From assembly GCA_902706235.1 (NCBI GenBank), contig CACSJR010000020.1, forward strand, positions 40,381 to 104,380: a DNA stretch of 64,000 bases, read 5' to 3'. A program made the translations under genes and the position numbers. Under the pieces are notes generated by a model. That model saw only the letters and a program-made list of their open reading frames with translations. It was not told the DNA's origin and made no database searches. Positions 42,886 through 51,520 of the stretch are shown one piece after another. This DNA is from Citrobacter sp. 18056. Its GTDB lineage: Bacteria > Pseudomonadota > Gammaproteobacteria > Enterobacterales > Enterobacteriaceae. Each line of letters starts with the position of its first letter. The first letter of the stretch is position 1.

Positions 42886-43557
42886 TTATTCGCCGCTCAA
42901 TGCATCAAGCTCTTCGCATCCCGAATCATTTCCTTCCAGACAGCTGACGTTAAACCAGTTCAGCGCCTTCTGTTTATTCGGCTTGATGAAGCCTTTTTCC
43001 CCTTCGCGGAATATCATGGCCGCCCAGTATTCGGCATAGCCGGAGCGCGAGAGTGTCGAGCTGCGTTTAAACCAGAAGGTCGCTTTGACGTCATCTTCCG
43101 GTACTTCGCCGCCGTTGGCGTAAATCAGCCCCAGCAGCATTTGTGCGTCGACCGCGGTGTCGCTATCGATATCTTCCGCCACTTTTTGCAGCAGGGATAT
43201 TGCGCGCGGGTAATCGGTTTTACCCGCCTGAGTGTTCAGCAGCATGTGGGCGAGGGTGATTTCCCCGTTAGTGCTGCCCGCCAGCGTCGCCTGTTCGGCC
43301 AGCTTACGCGCGTTGGGCAGGCTTGTTTTCATCATCATTTGCGCCAGCAATGCAACGGCGTCCGGCTCACCAGCCTGCGCCGCTTTTTCAGCCCAATAGC
43401 GAGCATGCGGTTCATCACCGGAACTGTAATACGTATCAGCCAGATAATACTGGGCGCGTTTGTCGCCCGCTTCGGCCTGCTCTTTGTACCGGGTGCCGAT
43501 TTCGTCGGCGTGCGCCAGTAAAGGGAGCAACAATAACCAGCCACAGCGCTTAATCAT
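42886..43557 (-). CDS. yjcO: Sel1-repeat periplasmic protein YjcO
   Basis: A 223-residue exported protein of Sel1-like (TPR-type) repeats, similar throughout to E. coli YjcO. The signal peptide MIKRCGWLLLLPLLAHA ends before DEIGTRYKEQAEAGDKRAQYYLAD, the first repeat; four or five repeats of about 36 residues follow. Start is ATG 43557; the frame is open to 43701 but that part is not conserved. Function unknown; Sel1 proteins usually mediate protein contacts. It lies downstream of fdhF behind a terminator. Confidence 0.93.
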   Translation of the reverse strand: MIKRCGWLLLLPLLAHADEIGTRYKEQAEAGDKRAQYYLADTYYSSGDEPHARYWAEKAAQAGEPDAVALLAQMMMKTSLPNARKLAEQATLAGSTNGEITLAHMLLNTQAGKTDYPRAISLLQKVAEDIDSDTAVDAQMLLGLIYANGGEVPEDDVKATFWFKRSSTLSRSGYAEYWAAMIFREGEKGFIKPNKQKALNWFNVSCLEGNDSGCEELDALSGE

Positions 43558-43628
43558 TCTTTTTCTTCCGCATGCAAGGAGCCGCAGTATAAAGGGCGCC
43601 GCAAGAGAATTAAATGGGGCAAGAAGTG

Positions 43629-43656
43629 TAAAAAAAGGGGTGAAAATCTTCACCCC
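43629..43656 (-). terminator. Terminator after fdhF
   Basis: GGGGTGAA and TTCACCCC form an 8-bp stem; the seven A on the left are a T run on the minus strand. It lies 26 bases past the fdhF stop. Confidence 0.9.
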
Positions 43657-43681
43657 CACAATGACGCGTTCATAACGCGCA

Positions 43682-45829
43682 TCAGCCCTGAGCACTCTCA
43701 CGTAACCGGGACTTCAGCTTATTATATTCGTCAATAACGTACTGTTCAGCGCTGTGCTGGTCGGCAATGCTTTCCACCCGAACGGCGCAGTATTTATACT
43801 CCGGCGTTTTGGTTATCGGGCTTAGGTTCTCCGTTACCAGCTCATTACAGGCGCCGATCCACCACTGATAGGTCATGTAAACCGCCCCGACATTCGGGCG
43901 ATCGCTGACCTGCGCGCGGGTAATGATTTTACCTTTGCGCGAATACACCCACACCAGCGCTTCGTTCTCAATTCCGAGCCTTGCCGCGTCAGCGGTATTG
44001 ATTTGCGCGTAGCCCGGTTCATCGGCAAGCGCCGCCAGCGCGGCACAGTTACCGGTCATCGAACGACAGGAGTAGTGGCCGACTTCACGCACGGTGGAGA
44101 GCACCAGCGGATACTCTTCGGTGAGTTTATCGATAGGCGCGACCCAATCGCAGGTGAAGAACTGCGCCAGACCGTTCGGCGTATCGAACTTCTCCGCGAA
44201 CAGGTACGACGTACCCTGATCGGCGTCTGACTCATCGCTGCACGGCCACATCACATAGCCCAGCTCACCCATTTTTTCGTAAGTGGCCCCGGTAAAGCTC
44301 GGACACAGATGACGCAACTCATCCCAGATTTCCTGAGTGTTGTTGTAGTGCATCGGATAGCCCATCCGGGTGGCGATTTCGCTGATGATTTGCCAGTCGG
44401 TTTTCAGGTCCCACTGCGGTTCAACCGCTTTGAAGAAGCGCTGGAAGCCACGGTCTGCGGCGGTATAAACGCCTTCGTGTTCGCCCCAGGAGGTGGACGG
44501 CAAAATGACGTCGGCCGCCGAGGCGGTTTTGGTCATAAAGATGTCCTGCACGATAACCAGCTCGAGGTCTTCAAACCCTTTGCGCACCGCAGAAAGCTCG
44601 GCGTCAGTTTGCAGCGGATCTTCGCCCATAATATAGGCCGCGCGCACTTCGCCATGCGCCGCACGATGCGGCAGCTCGCTGATGCGATAGCCGGTGTGCG
44701 CAGGCAGACTTTCCACGCCCCAGGCTTTGGCGAATTTCTCGCGGTTGGCCGGATTGTTGATGTACTGATAACCCGGATAGGTATCCGGCAACGCGCCCAT
44801 ATCACAGGCACCCTGCACGTTGTTCTGCCCACGCACCGGGTTGACGCCGACGCTCGGACGGCCCAGGTTGCCGGTCAGCATTGCCAGGCTTGTCAGCGAA
44901 CGCACCGTTTCCACACCTTGATAGAACTGGGTCACGCCCATGCCCCACAGAATGGCGGCGGATTTTGCGCCGGCGTACATCCGCGCGCACTGGCGAATTT
45001 CCTGCGCGCTGACGCCGGTGATTTCTTCAACCGATTCCGGCGTATAGCCTTCAACGATTTTGCGATAATCTTCAAAACCCTCAGTACGGCTGGCGACAAA
45101 CGCCGTGTCGTAGAGATTTTCTTCGATGATCACGTGGCCAATGGCGTTGAGCAGCGCGATATTCGAGCCGTTTTTCAACGCAATATGCATATCGGCAATG
45201 CGCGCGGTTTCAATTTTGCGCGGATCGCAGACGATAATCTTCGCCCCATTGCGTTTGGCGTTAATCACGTGATTCGCAACAATTGGGTGTGAATCTGCCG
45301 GGTTGTACCCGAAGATAAACACTAAATCCGTGTTATCAATCTCTGTGATGGCATTGCTCATGGCGCCATTACCGACCGATTGGTGCAGACCTGCAACCGA
45401 AGGGCCGTGTCAGACGCGAGCGCAGCAGTCGACGTTATTGGTGCCAATAACGGCGCGCGCAAATTTTTGCATCACATAGTTGGTTTCATTGCCTGTTCCG
45501 CGCGACGAACCGGTGGTCTGGATAGCATCCGGGCCGTATTTGGCTTTGATGGCGCTCAGGCGGTCGGCGACATAATTCAGCGCCTCGTCCCAGGATACGG
45601 ATTCCAGTTTGCCGCCACGCTGGCGACGGATCATCGGGGTTTTCAGGCGTGGGGTGAGGATTTGGGTATCGTTGATAAAATCCCAACCGTAGAACCCTTT
45701 CAGGCACAGCGTGCCCTGGTTGGTTTTCCCCTGCGCCGCTTCCGCCCGGATTATTTTGCCGTTATCTACCACCAGGTTTATCTTGCAGCCCGATGCGCAG
45801 TAAGGGCAAACCGTGACGACTTTTTTCAT
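43682..45829 (-). CDS. fdhF: Formate dehydrogenase H, selenocysteine-containing
   Basis: Molybdenum bis-MGD enzyme of the formate hydrogenlyase complex that oxidises formate to CO2 in fermenting cells. The reading frame contains one in-frame TGA (45410-45412), read as selenocysteine at residue 140; with it the protein is 715 residues, the same as in E. coli, and it should not be annotated as two genes. The [4Fe-4S] ligands are in CPYCASGC and CLKG near the start; NVDCCARV precedes the Sec and HGPSVAGLHQSVGN follows. The SECIS hairpin and a sigma-54 promoter are listed separately. Confidence 0.98.
45382..45398 (-). promoter_or_regulatory. SECIS hairpin of fdhF
   Basis: On the minus strand GGTTGCAGGTCTGCACC, starting 11 bases after the UGA codon, folds into a stem with a bulged U and a GGUCU loop, the known SelB recognition element of E. 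coli fdhF. It is required to decode UGA as selenocysteine. Confidence 0.95.
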
Positions 45830-45879
45830 CGGTTTCGCTCCAGTTTAACAGTCGCATAAATGCGTTCAGCGCTCCTTAA

Positions 45880-45895
45880 TGCAGGTTTTATGCCA
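45880..45895 (-). promoter_or_regulatory. Sigma-54 promoter of fdhF
   Basis: On the minus strand TGGCATAAAACCTGCA fits the -24/-12 pattern TGGCAC-N5-TTGCA with two changes. It lies about 50 bases upstream of the start, as expected for FhlA-activated fdhF. FhlA sites further upstream could not be assigned by eye. Confidence 0.82.
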
Positions 45896-46091
45896 CTCTT
45901 TATTGTATGGGTATTGGCGGGTTTCAGCGTGGGCGCAGCTGACGAAAAAGGGCGGCTCGTCAGTTTTGACGTGTCGAAAGCCGTTGGGATGTGACAGCGG
46001 TTATAAATTCGTCACCCGGCGCTCGAATTGGCTGGAGCGCGCCCCAGAATCATCCAGACTTACTCCATGGCGTTCAGAGCAGGGGCTGATG

Positions 46092-46850
46092 ATGAAACCG
46101 GTCATACTGGTGATTGACGACGACACGGCAATCTGCGAACTCCTTCGGGATGTGCTCGCCGAGCATGTGTTTGACGTGGTGGTGTGCCATTTGGGTCAGC
46201 AGGGCGTAGCGACGGTGGCGCAGCGGCCAGATATCGCGCTGGTGCTGCTCGACATGATGCTGCCAGATATCAACGGCCTGCAGGTGCTGATGCAGGTGCA
46301 GAAAATCCGCCCGGCGCTACCGGTGGTGATGCTCACCGGAATGGGCAGCGAGTCTGACGTGGTGGTCGGGCTGGAAATGGGCGCCGATGACTATATCGGC
46401 AAACCGTTTAACCCGCGAATTGTTGTGGCGCGCCTGAAAGCGGTATTACGCCGCAGCGGCGTGCTGGCGGTGGATGTGCGCAGCGGGCAGAGCGGTGGGA
46501 TCAGCTTTAACGGCTGGCGGCTCGACACCGAGCGTTGCGAGTTGTTCGACCCCACGCAAAACGCGGTGGCGCTGACCCAAGGTGAATATGGATTGCTGTT
46601 GGCGCTGGCGCAAAACGCCCGGCGCGTGCTCAGCCGGGAACAGCTGCTGGAGCTGACCCACAGCGAAAGCACCGAGGTGTTTGACCGGACGATAGACGTG
46701 CTGATCATGCGCCTGCGCCGCAAAATTGAAATCAATCCGCACCAGCCGACGCTGATCAAAACCCTGCGCGGGCTGGGCTATGTTTTTGCCGCTGATGTAA
46801 CAGAGGCTTGCGCAGGCCCGTGCAAGCACAGCGCCGCCGGGCAATACTGA
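46092..46850 (+). CDS. OmpR-family two-component response regulator of the sugar island
   Basis: A 252-residue response regulator: receiver domain (1-120) with the acidic pocket DDD at the start, phosphoacceptor Asp54 in LVLLDMMLPDINGL, and Lys in GKPFNPR; then an OmpR/PhoB-type winged helix (about 140-240; LTQGEYGLLLALAQN and TLRGLGYVFA). The second of two tandem ATGs is used because AGGGG then has normal spacing; the frame is open back to 45879 without support. The likely partner is the hybrid kinase at 53172, at the other end of the sugar operon. The last dozen residues are encoded by a REP-like repeat. Confidence 0.9.
   Translation: MKPVILVIDDDTAICELLRDVLAEHVFDVVVCHLGQQGVATVAQRPDIALVLLDMMLPDINGLQVLMQVQKIRPALPVVMLTGMGSESDVVVGLEMGADDYIGKPFNPRIVVARLKAVLRRSGVLAVDVRSGQSGGISFNGWRLDTERCELFDPTQNAVALTQGEYGLLLALAQNARRVLSREQLLELTHSESTEVFDRTIDVLIMRLRRKIEINPHQPTLIKTLRGLGYVFAADVTEACAGPCKHSAAGQY
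46812..46844. repeat. REP-like unit inside the response regulator 3' end
   Basis: GCAGGCCCGTGCAAGC then ACAGCGCCGCCGGGCAA closely matches the unit at 42855-42881 and the one at 37094. It overlaps the last codons of the regulator gene and precedes the stop codon by three bases. Confidence 0.7.
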
Positions 46851-46854
46851 CCCG

Positions 46855-47862
46855 TTACACGCTGTTTTCACTGATAAACAGCTGTAACTCATCGAGGCTT
46901 TTCGCTCCGTCAATCGCATTGGCGCACAGCAGGCTGGCGCGCGCGCAGGCGTGGGCCAGCAGCACGCTTTGGCGCAGCGTCCAGCCTTCGTGACAGCCGT
47001 ACAGGAACCCGGCACAAAAGGCATCACCCGCGCCAACGCTGCCGATAATCTCGTTCTGCGCCAACGGCCAGGACGGCACCCATTCGCCCGGCTCGCCAGG
47101 CGCTTCGCACCACGCGCCTTCAGGGCAGTGGATAACCACCCGCTGTTTCACGCCCGCCGCTAGCAGCAGCGCCGCAGCCTGGGCGATGTTGTCGATGATG
47201 GGCTCACCGTTTTCGATGCGGATCGGCAGCTCGCTAAACTCCCCGGCTTCCAGTTCGTTAATCACTAAGTAATCGAGATAGGCCAGCGCCGGACGCACCA
47301 ACGGCTGATAGCGTGGGTCGCCTTTGCGTGACACCAAATCCAGCGATGTTTCGTAGCCTTTCTCGCGCATCTGCGCCAGCAGTCGCGCGGCCCGCGTGCC
47401 GTACTCTTTGTCCGCCAGATCCAGACTATCGAGCAGCAACAAATAGCCGAGATGGAAGATCTTCATCGATCCTTCCAGCCGATCAAAGGCCGGAAGATCC
47501 AACAGCCGGTTCGCGCCGGGAGAATGGAAAAAGGTGCGTTGCCCGTCGGGATCGGTCATCACCTGAGACATCGAGGTCGGCGCAAACGAAGTGCGCTGCA
47601 CGTGCTGACGATTGACGTGATACTGATCGAGCATCGCCATGATGTAATCGCCGTCCGCGTCTTCACCAATCAGCCCCACCGCCTGCAACGGCATATGGTT
47701 GCGCATTTTCGCCAGTGTCAGCAGCACGTTCAGCGGTGCGCCGCCGGTTGAACATTCGCTGTGAGTGATCTCCGCCAGCCAGCCGCGCTCCGGCCACTGC
47801 ACAATGCGATGCACGTGATCGACCAGCATATTTCCGGCAGCGATAATGCCCTGGCGTTCCAT
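46855..47862 (-). CDS. PfkB-family carbohydrate kinase
   Basis: A 335-residue ribokinase/PfkB-type sugar kinase. Visible motifs are AAGNMLVDHV at the start, the substrate loop GGAPLNVLLTLAKM, and the ATP and catalytic-base signature GSVGAGDAFCAGFLYG near residue 285. It is the last gene of the minus-strand sugar operon and overlaps the aldolase stop by one base (TAATG). By context it phosphorylates the ketose made by the isomerase before aldol cleavage. Substrate is inferred, not shown. Confidence 0.92.
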   Translation of the reverse strand: MERQGIIAAGNMLVDHVHRIVQWPERGWLAEITHSECSTGGAPLNVLLTLAKMRNHMPLQAVGLIGEDADGDYIMAMLDQYHVNRQHVQRTSFAPTSMSQVMTDPDGQRTFFHSPGANRLLDLPAFDRLEGSMKIFHLGYLLLLDSLDLADKEYGTRAARLLAQMREKGYETSLDLVSRKGDPRYQPLVRPALAYLDYLVINELEAGEFSELPIRIENGEPIIDNIAQAAALLLAAGVKQRVVIHCPEGAWCEAPGEPGEWVPSWPLAQNEIIGSVGAGDAFCAGFLYGCHEGWTLRQSVLLAHACARASLLCANAIDGAKSLDELQLFISENSV

Positions 47863-48722
47863 TACACTTTCCCCGCGCTGGAGAAAATCCGCATCTGCTC
47901 GGCAACGGTATCGGTAATGGCGGTTTCGATACCCAGCAGCAGTTCGGCAAACTCATCATAAATCGGCTGACGCTGCGCCATGCGCTGCTCAACTGCGCCC
48001 AGCGCCGCCTGCGACATGCCGGTGTAGAAATTGATTTTGTGAATACCAAGCTCAATGGCGCGACGGAAATCCGTATCGCTAATGCCCGACCCGCCGTGCA
48101 GCACCAGCGGTAAACCCGTTTGTTGGCGAATAGCGTCGAGGCGCGCGAAATCGAGTTTCGGCTCGCCTTTGTATTTGCCGTGCGCGTTGCCGATGGCGAC
48201 GGCTAGCGCATCAATGCCGGTTCTGTCGACAAACTCGCGGGCCAGTTCCGGGTCGGTGAAGAAGGCTTCATCGGCGTGACCGTACAATGCGCCGCCCTCA
48301 TCACCGCCGACCGCGCCGAGTTCCGCTTCCACCGAAACGCCCACCGCGTGGCACATTTTCACCACTTCTCGGGTCTGGCGGATGTTTTCGTCGTAGTCGA
48401 GGGTCGAGCCATCAAACATCACCGAGCTGAAGCCAAGGCGCAGAGCGCGCACCACCGCCTCAAAATGCAGGCCGTGATCGAGATTCAGGACTACCGGAAT
48501 GTCGTGCCGTGCAGCCTCAAAACGCACTGCCTCCACCAGCGATTCCAGCGACAGGTATTTGAAATGGACTTCGGCGATATTGATGATGAACGGCGAGCGT
48601 TCCTGTTCGGCGGCGGCAAACAGCGCCCGCAGGAAGTGCGAATCGAGCACGTTAAACGCGCCCAGCGCGTAGCGGTGTTCCCGGGCGTGGGCCAGTCCTT
48701 CGGCAAGAGAAATCATCGGCAT
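47862..48722 (-). CDS. Class II (zinc) ketose-bisphosphate aldolase
   Basis: A 286-residue class II aldolase of the Fba/GatY/KbaY group. Zinc and catalytic residues appear in LNLDHGLHFE (Asp and His), EAELGAVGGDEGG, GNAHGKYKG and LHGGSGISD, and the phosphate-binding region in GIHKINFYTGM. The ATG at 48722 has AAGGAGAA ahead; the longer open frame to 48764 would overlap the isomerase end. It most likely splits a phosphorylated ketose into dihydroxyacetone phosphate and an aldehyde; which sugar is unknown. Confidence 0.93.
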   Translation of the reverse strand: MPMISLAEGLAHAREHRYALGAFNVLDSHFLRALFAAAEQERSPFIINIAEVHFKYLSLESLVEAVRFEAARHDIPVVLNLDHGLHFEAVVRALRLGFSSVMFDGSTLDYDENIRQTREVVKMCHAVGVSVEAELGAVGGDEGGALYGHADEAFFTDPELAREFVDRTGIDALAVAIGNAHGKYKGEPKLDFARLDAIRQQTGLPLVLHGGSGISDTDFRRAIELGIHKINFYTGMSQAALGAVEQRMAQRQPIYDEFAELLLGIETAITDTVAEQMRIFSSAGKV

Positions 48723-48733
48723 AGCGTTCTCCT

Positions 48734-49420
48734 TCAGCAGCGATTCAGGCGGTATTCGTTGCACAGCACCAGATGGGCCGGCTCGTCTTCTTCAATGTTG
48801 TTATAGCGGTCGAGAGGCGTCAGGAAGTGGTTATCATGTTCGTCATCGTTCACCGTCGACACTTCGCCCACCAGCACGTCACCAAAGCCCGGCTCACCCC
48901 AGAAGCTGTGATACAGCCCCGGCGGCAGGCAAATACTTTCGCCCGGCGCTAAGCGCAGCTGACTGCCTGCGGTGTGGGTCCGACGACAGCCGTCGAGCGT
49001 CACCGTCACCTCTGTGTTGTCGGTTTGTTCAAGGGCGTCTGCGTTCCACAGCTCGACAATCAGATTGCCGCCGCCGCGATTGATAATGTCTTCCCGCTTG
49101 CGCCAGTGAAAATGCATCGGCGTCACCTGCCCGTCGCGCACGTGCATGATTTTTTCAGCATAGCTCTTTTCGTAGGGCATACCGTTGGGCGAGCCGTTAC
49201 GCAGCGTAAAAAGGGTCAGCCCTTGGGCGAGAAAATCGTTGCCACCAAAAGAGGTGACGTCCCAGCCAAGTCTGAGGGCAAACACTTCGTGCCAGGTATC
49301 GGGGTCGAGCTGCTGCCATTGTGTCGGAGGAAAGCTGGCGAACGGCGGGAGATGCACGTCGTGCATGGAGAAAAATTGCCGGGTATGGCCGAGTATGTTG
49401 TTAATTTCGGAGCGTTTCAT
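48734..49420 (-). CDS. D-lyxose isomerase-type sugar isomerase
   Basis: A 228-residue single-domain cupin of the D-lyxose ketol-isomerase family, close in length and sequence to the E. coli O157 sugar isomerase (D-lyxose to D-xylulose, D-mannose to D-fructose). Metal ligands are in HFHWRKRED (two His and a Glu) and a later His in LPPGLYHSFWGE. It begins MKRSEINNILGHTRQFF. It is placed between the binding protein and the aldolase of the same operon, 11 bases before the aldolase start. The physiological sugar is inferred. Confidence 0.93.
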   Translation of the reverse strand: MKRSEINNILGHTRQFFSMHDVHLPPFASFPPTQWQQLDPDTWHEVFALRLGWDVTSFGGNDFLAQGLTLFTLRNGSPNGMPYEKSYAEKIMHVRDGQVTPMHFHWRKREDIINRGGGNLIVELWNADALEQTDNTEVTVTLDGCRRTHTAGSQLRLAPGESICLPPGLYHSFWGEPGFGDVLVGEVSTVNDDEHDNHFLTPLDRYNNIEEDEPAHLVLCNEYRLNRC

Positions 49421-49454
49421 TTCACCTCCTGAAGGGAGAGGCTGCGGCCTTATT

Positions 49455-49521
49455 GTCGGGTGGCGCCACGCTTACCCGACCTACAATTCCGGTAGGTCTG
49501 ATAAGCGTAGCGACATCAGGC
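49455..49521. repeat. BIME: two inverted REP units within the sugar operon
   Basis: GTCGGGTGGCGCCACGC then TTACCCGACCTAC faces an inverted copy, GTAGGTCTGATAAGC then GTAGCGACATCAGGC. The pair lies between the binding-protein stop and the isomerase start and could hold back 3' exonucleases, so that the binding-protein mRNA outlasts the downstream part. Confidence 0.85.
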
Positions 49522-49540
49522 ATTGTCTGGCGCAGAGGAA

Positions 49541-50482
49541 TTACTTAACCGTCCAGCCCTTATACGTCCCGATATTTTTCTTGTCGATCATCGTCACCGG
49601 AATCAACACCGGTTCAGTTGGCGCGGGCTTGCCCTGCAAAATGTCATAACCAATTTCCACCGCTTTCGCCGCCATGACCTGCGGATCCTGGGCAGGCGTT
49701 GCCACAAACAGTGAATTTTGGCGCTTCAGCGCTTCTTCCCCGTCCGGTGAACCATCCACGCCAACGATAAAGAACTCTTTACGTTGCGCCTGTTTCGCTG
49801 CCAGATCGGCCCCGATCGCCGTCGGATCGTTAATCGCAAATACCCCATCGATCTTCGGATTCGCCGCCAGCAGCGACGTCATCACCTCCAGCCCGCCTTC
49901 GCGACTGCCTTTGGCGTTCTGGTTATCAGACAGCACTTTGATATCCGGGTGCTTTTTGAATTCAGACTGACAGCCTTCGACGCGGTTTTGCACCGCAGAC
50001 ACCGGCGGTCCGTTGATGATGACCACATTGCCTTTACCGTTCAGGCGATCGGTGATGTATTTACAGGCCATCGCACCCGCCTGGGTGTTATCGGAAGTGA
50101 TGGTCGCATCGGCTCCCACGGCCGCCACGTCAACCGCCACCACCACAATCCCGGCCTCTTTCGCGCGCTTCACCGCCGGGCCAATGCCCTTCGAATCGGC
50201 GGCGTTGAGGATAATCATATCGACCTTGGCGGCGATAAAATTATCAATCTGCGATACCTGCTGACCCAGATCGTAGCCGCTGGAAACCAGCGTCACTTTG
50301 ACGTTATCTCCGGCGAGCTTGCGGGCTTCCAGCTCAGCCCCTTTGGTGATTTGCACGAAGAACGGGTTGGCGAGGTCGCCCACCGTCACGCCGATAGATT
50401 TCAGCTCTTTAGCCTGCACAAACGGCGCGGCGGCGAGCAGGGAGCCTGCACAGAGTGCGATGGCAATTGGCTTCAAACGCAT
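49541..50482 (-). CDS. ABC transporter periplasmic sugar-binding protein (RbsB-like)
   Basis: A 313-residue exported binding protein of the ribose/galactose type-1 fold. The signal peptide MRLKPIAIALCAGSLLAAAP ends with VQA before KELKSIGVTVGDLANPFFVQ, the first strand and sugar loop. NAADSKGIGPAVKRAKEAGI and FAINDPTAIGADLA are family blocks. It follows the permease by 30 bases. It would deliver the sugar to the importer and could also present it to the sensor kinase of this island. Confidence 0.95.
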   Translation of the reverse strand: MRLKPIAIALCAGSLLAAAPFVQAKELKSIGVTVGDLANPFFVQITKGAELEARKLAGDNVKVTLVSSGYDLGQQVSQIDNFIAAKVDMIILNAADSKGIGPAVKRAKEAGIVVVAVDVAAVGADATITSDNTQAGAMACKYITDRLNGKGNVVIINGPPVSAVQNRVEGCQSEFKKHPDIKVLSDNQNAKGSREGGLEVMTSLLAANPKIDGVFAINDPTAIGADLAAKQAQRKEFFIVGVDGSPDGEEALKRQNSLFVATPAQDPQVMAAKAVEIGYDILQGKPAPTEPVLIPVTMIDKKNIGTYKGWTVK

Positions 50483-50512
50483 GTTGTTTTCCTCACAGGT
50501 AAGATGTTGTTG

Positions 50513-51520
50513 TTATGCACTTTGATGGTGTCGGGTACGGTATTTGTCGATCAGAACCGCAATGATGATCACCGCCCCTTTGATCACCAGTTGCCAGAAA
50601 TAGGAGACGCCCATCAGCGTCATGCCGTTGTTGAGGGTGGCGATGATAAGCGCCCCCACCAGCGTCCCGGTGATGGTGCCGATGCCGCCGACGAAGCTTG
50701 TCCCGCCGAGGATAACGGCGGCGATGGCGTCCAGCTCATAGCCCATGCCGAGATTGCCGTTGGCGCTGTACAGCCGCGAAGCGCTCATCACCCCGCCAAG
50801 CCCCGACAGCAGGCCGCTCATGCCATACACGAATAGCAAAACCAGCCACACCTTGATGCCGGTCAGGCGCGCCGCCTGCATATTGCCGCCGACCGCGTAG
50901 ATATGAACCCCAAGCGTGGTGCGGCGCAGAATGAACCAGCACACCACGATAACCGCCAGCGCAATGACCACCAGCCACGGGATCGGCCCGAGGTAGTTGT
51001 TGCCTATCCATTCAAAACTGATGTCGGAGTTAATCACCGTGGTGCCATCAGCCAGTAAGTACGCCACGCCGCGTAGCGCCGTATAGGTGCCGAGCGTGAC
51101 GATAAAGGGCGGTAGTCCGGCAAACGCCACCAGCGCGCCGTTGAACAGCCCGAGGATCAGCCCCAGCATCAGCGCCGCCGGAATGGACAGCAGAGCGAAT
51201 TGCGGAATGAGCGACACCACCATCGCTGCCACCGCCGTGGTGCCGAGAATCGAGCCTACGGAGAGGTCTATCCCGCCGGTCAAAATGATGAATGTCATCC
51301 CCGCCGCCAGCACGATGTTGATCGACGCCTGGCGGGTAATGTTCAGCAGATTGCTTTCGGTGAAGAAGTTCGGCGTGATGAAGCCAAATACCGCCACAAT
51401 CAAGATCAGGATCGGCAAGATCCCCACGGTTTGCATCAGATCGCCCATCAGCATTTTTCGGGCGGACGCCTTAGCAACTTGCTGCGGCGAGGGCACGGAA
51501 TGTTCTTTTTGCGTGGTCAT
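50513..51520 (-). CDS. ABC transporter permease (RbsC-like)
   Basis: A 335-residue inner-membrane permease of the BPD_transp_2/RbsC family with about ten helices. Family features include the N-terminal segment [45 protein letters not shown], and the EAA-like loop region [20 protein letters not shown]. Its ATG overlaps the ATPase stop by four bases (ATGA), so the two are translationally coupled. Confidence 0.96.
   Translation of the reverse strand: MTTQKEHSVPSPQQVAKASARKMLMGDLMQTVGILPILILIVAVFGFITPNFFTESNLLNITRQASINIVLAAGMTFIILTGGIDLSVGSILGTTAVAAMVVSLIPQFALLSIPAALMLGLILGLFNGALVAFAGLPPFIVTLGTYTALRGVAYLLADGTTVINSDISFEWIGNNYLGPIPWLVVIALAVIVVCWFILRRTTLGVHIYAVGGNMQAARLTGIKVWLVLLFVYGMSGLLSGLGGVMSASRLYSANGNLGMGYELDAIAAVILGGTSFVGGIGTITGTLVGALIIATLNNGMTLMGVSYFWQLVIKGAVIIIAVLIDKYRTRHHQSA

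Noticed and set aside
44309..45292. 327-codon plus-strand frame opposite fdhF
   Set aside because: Antisense shadow of a highly conserved gene; no ribosome site or family resemblance.
45410..45829. fdhF as a pseudogene with a premature stop
   Set aside because: The TGA is the known selenocysteine position with a SECIS hairpin directly after it; the frame continues intact to full length.
49784..50836. 350-codon plus-strand frame opposite the sugar-binding protein
   Set aside because: It crosses two real genes in antisense; Arg/His-rich shadow composition.
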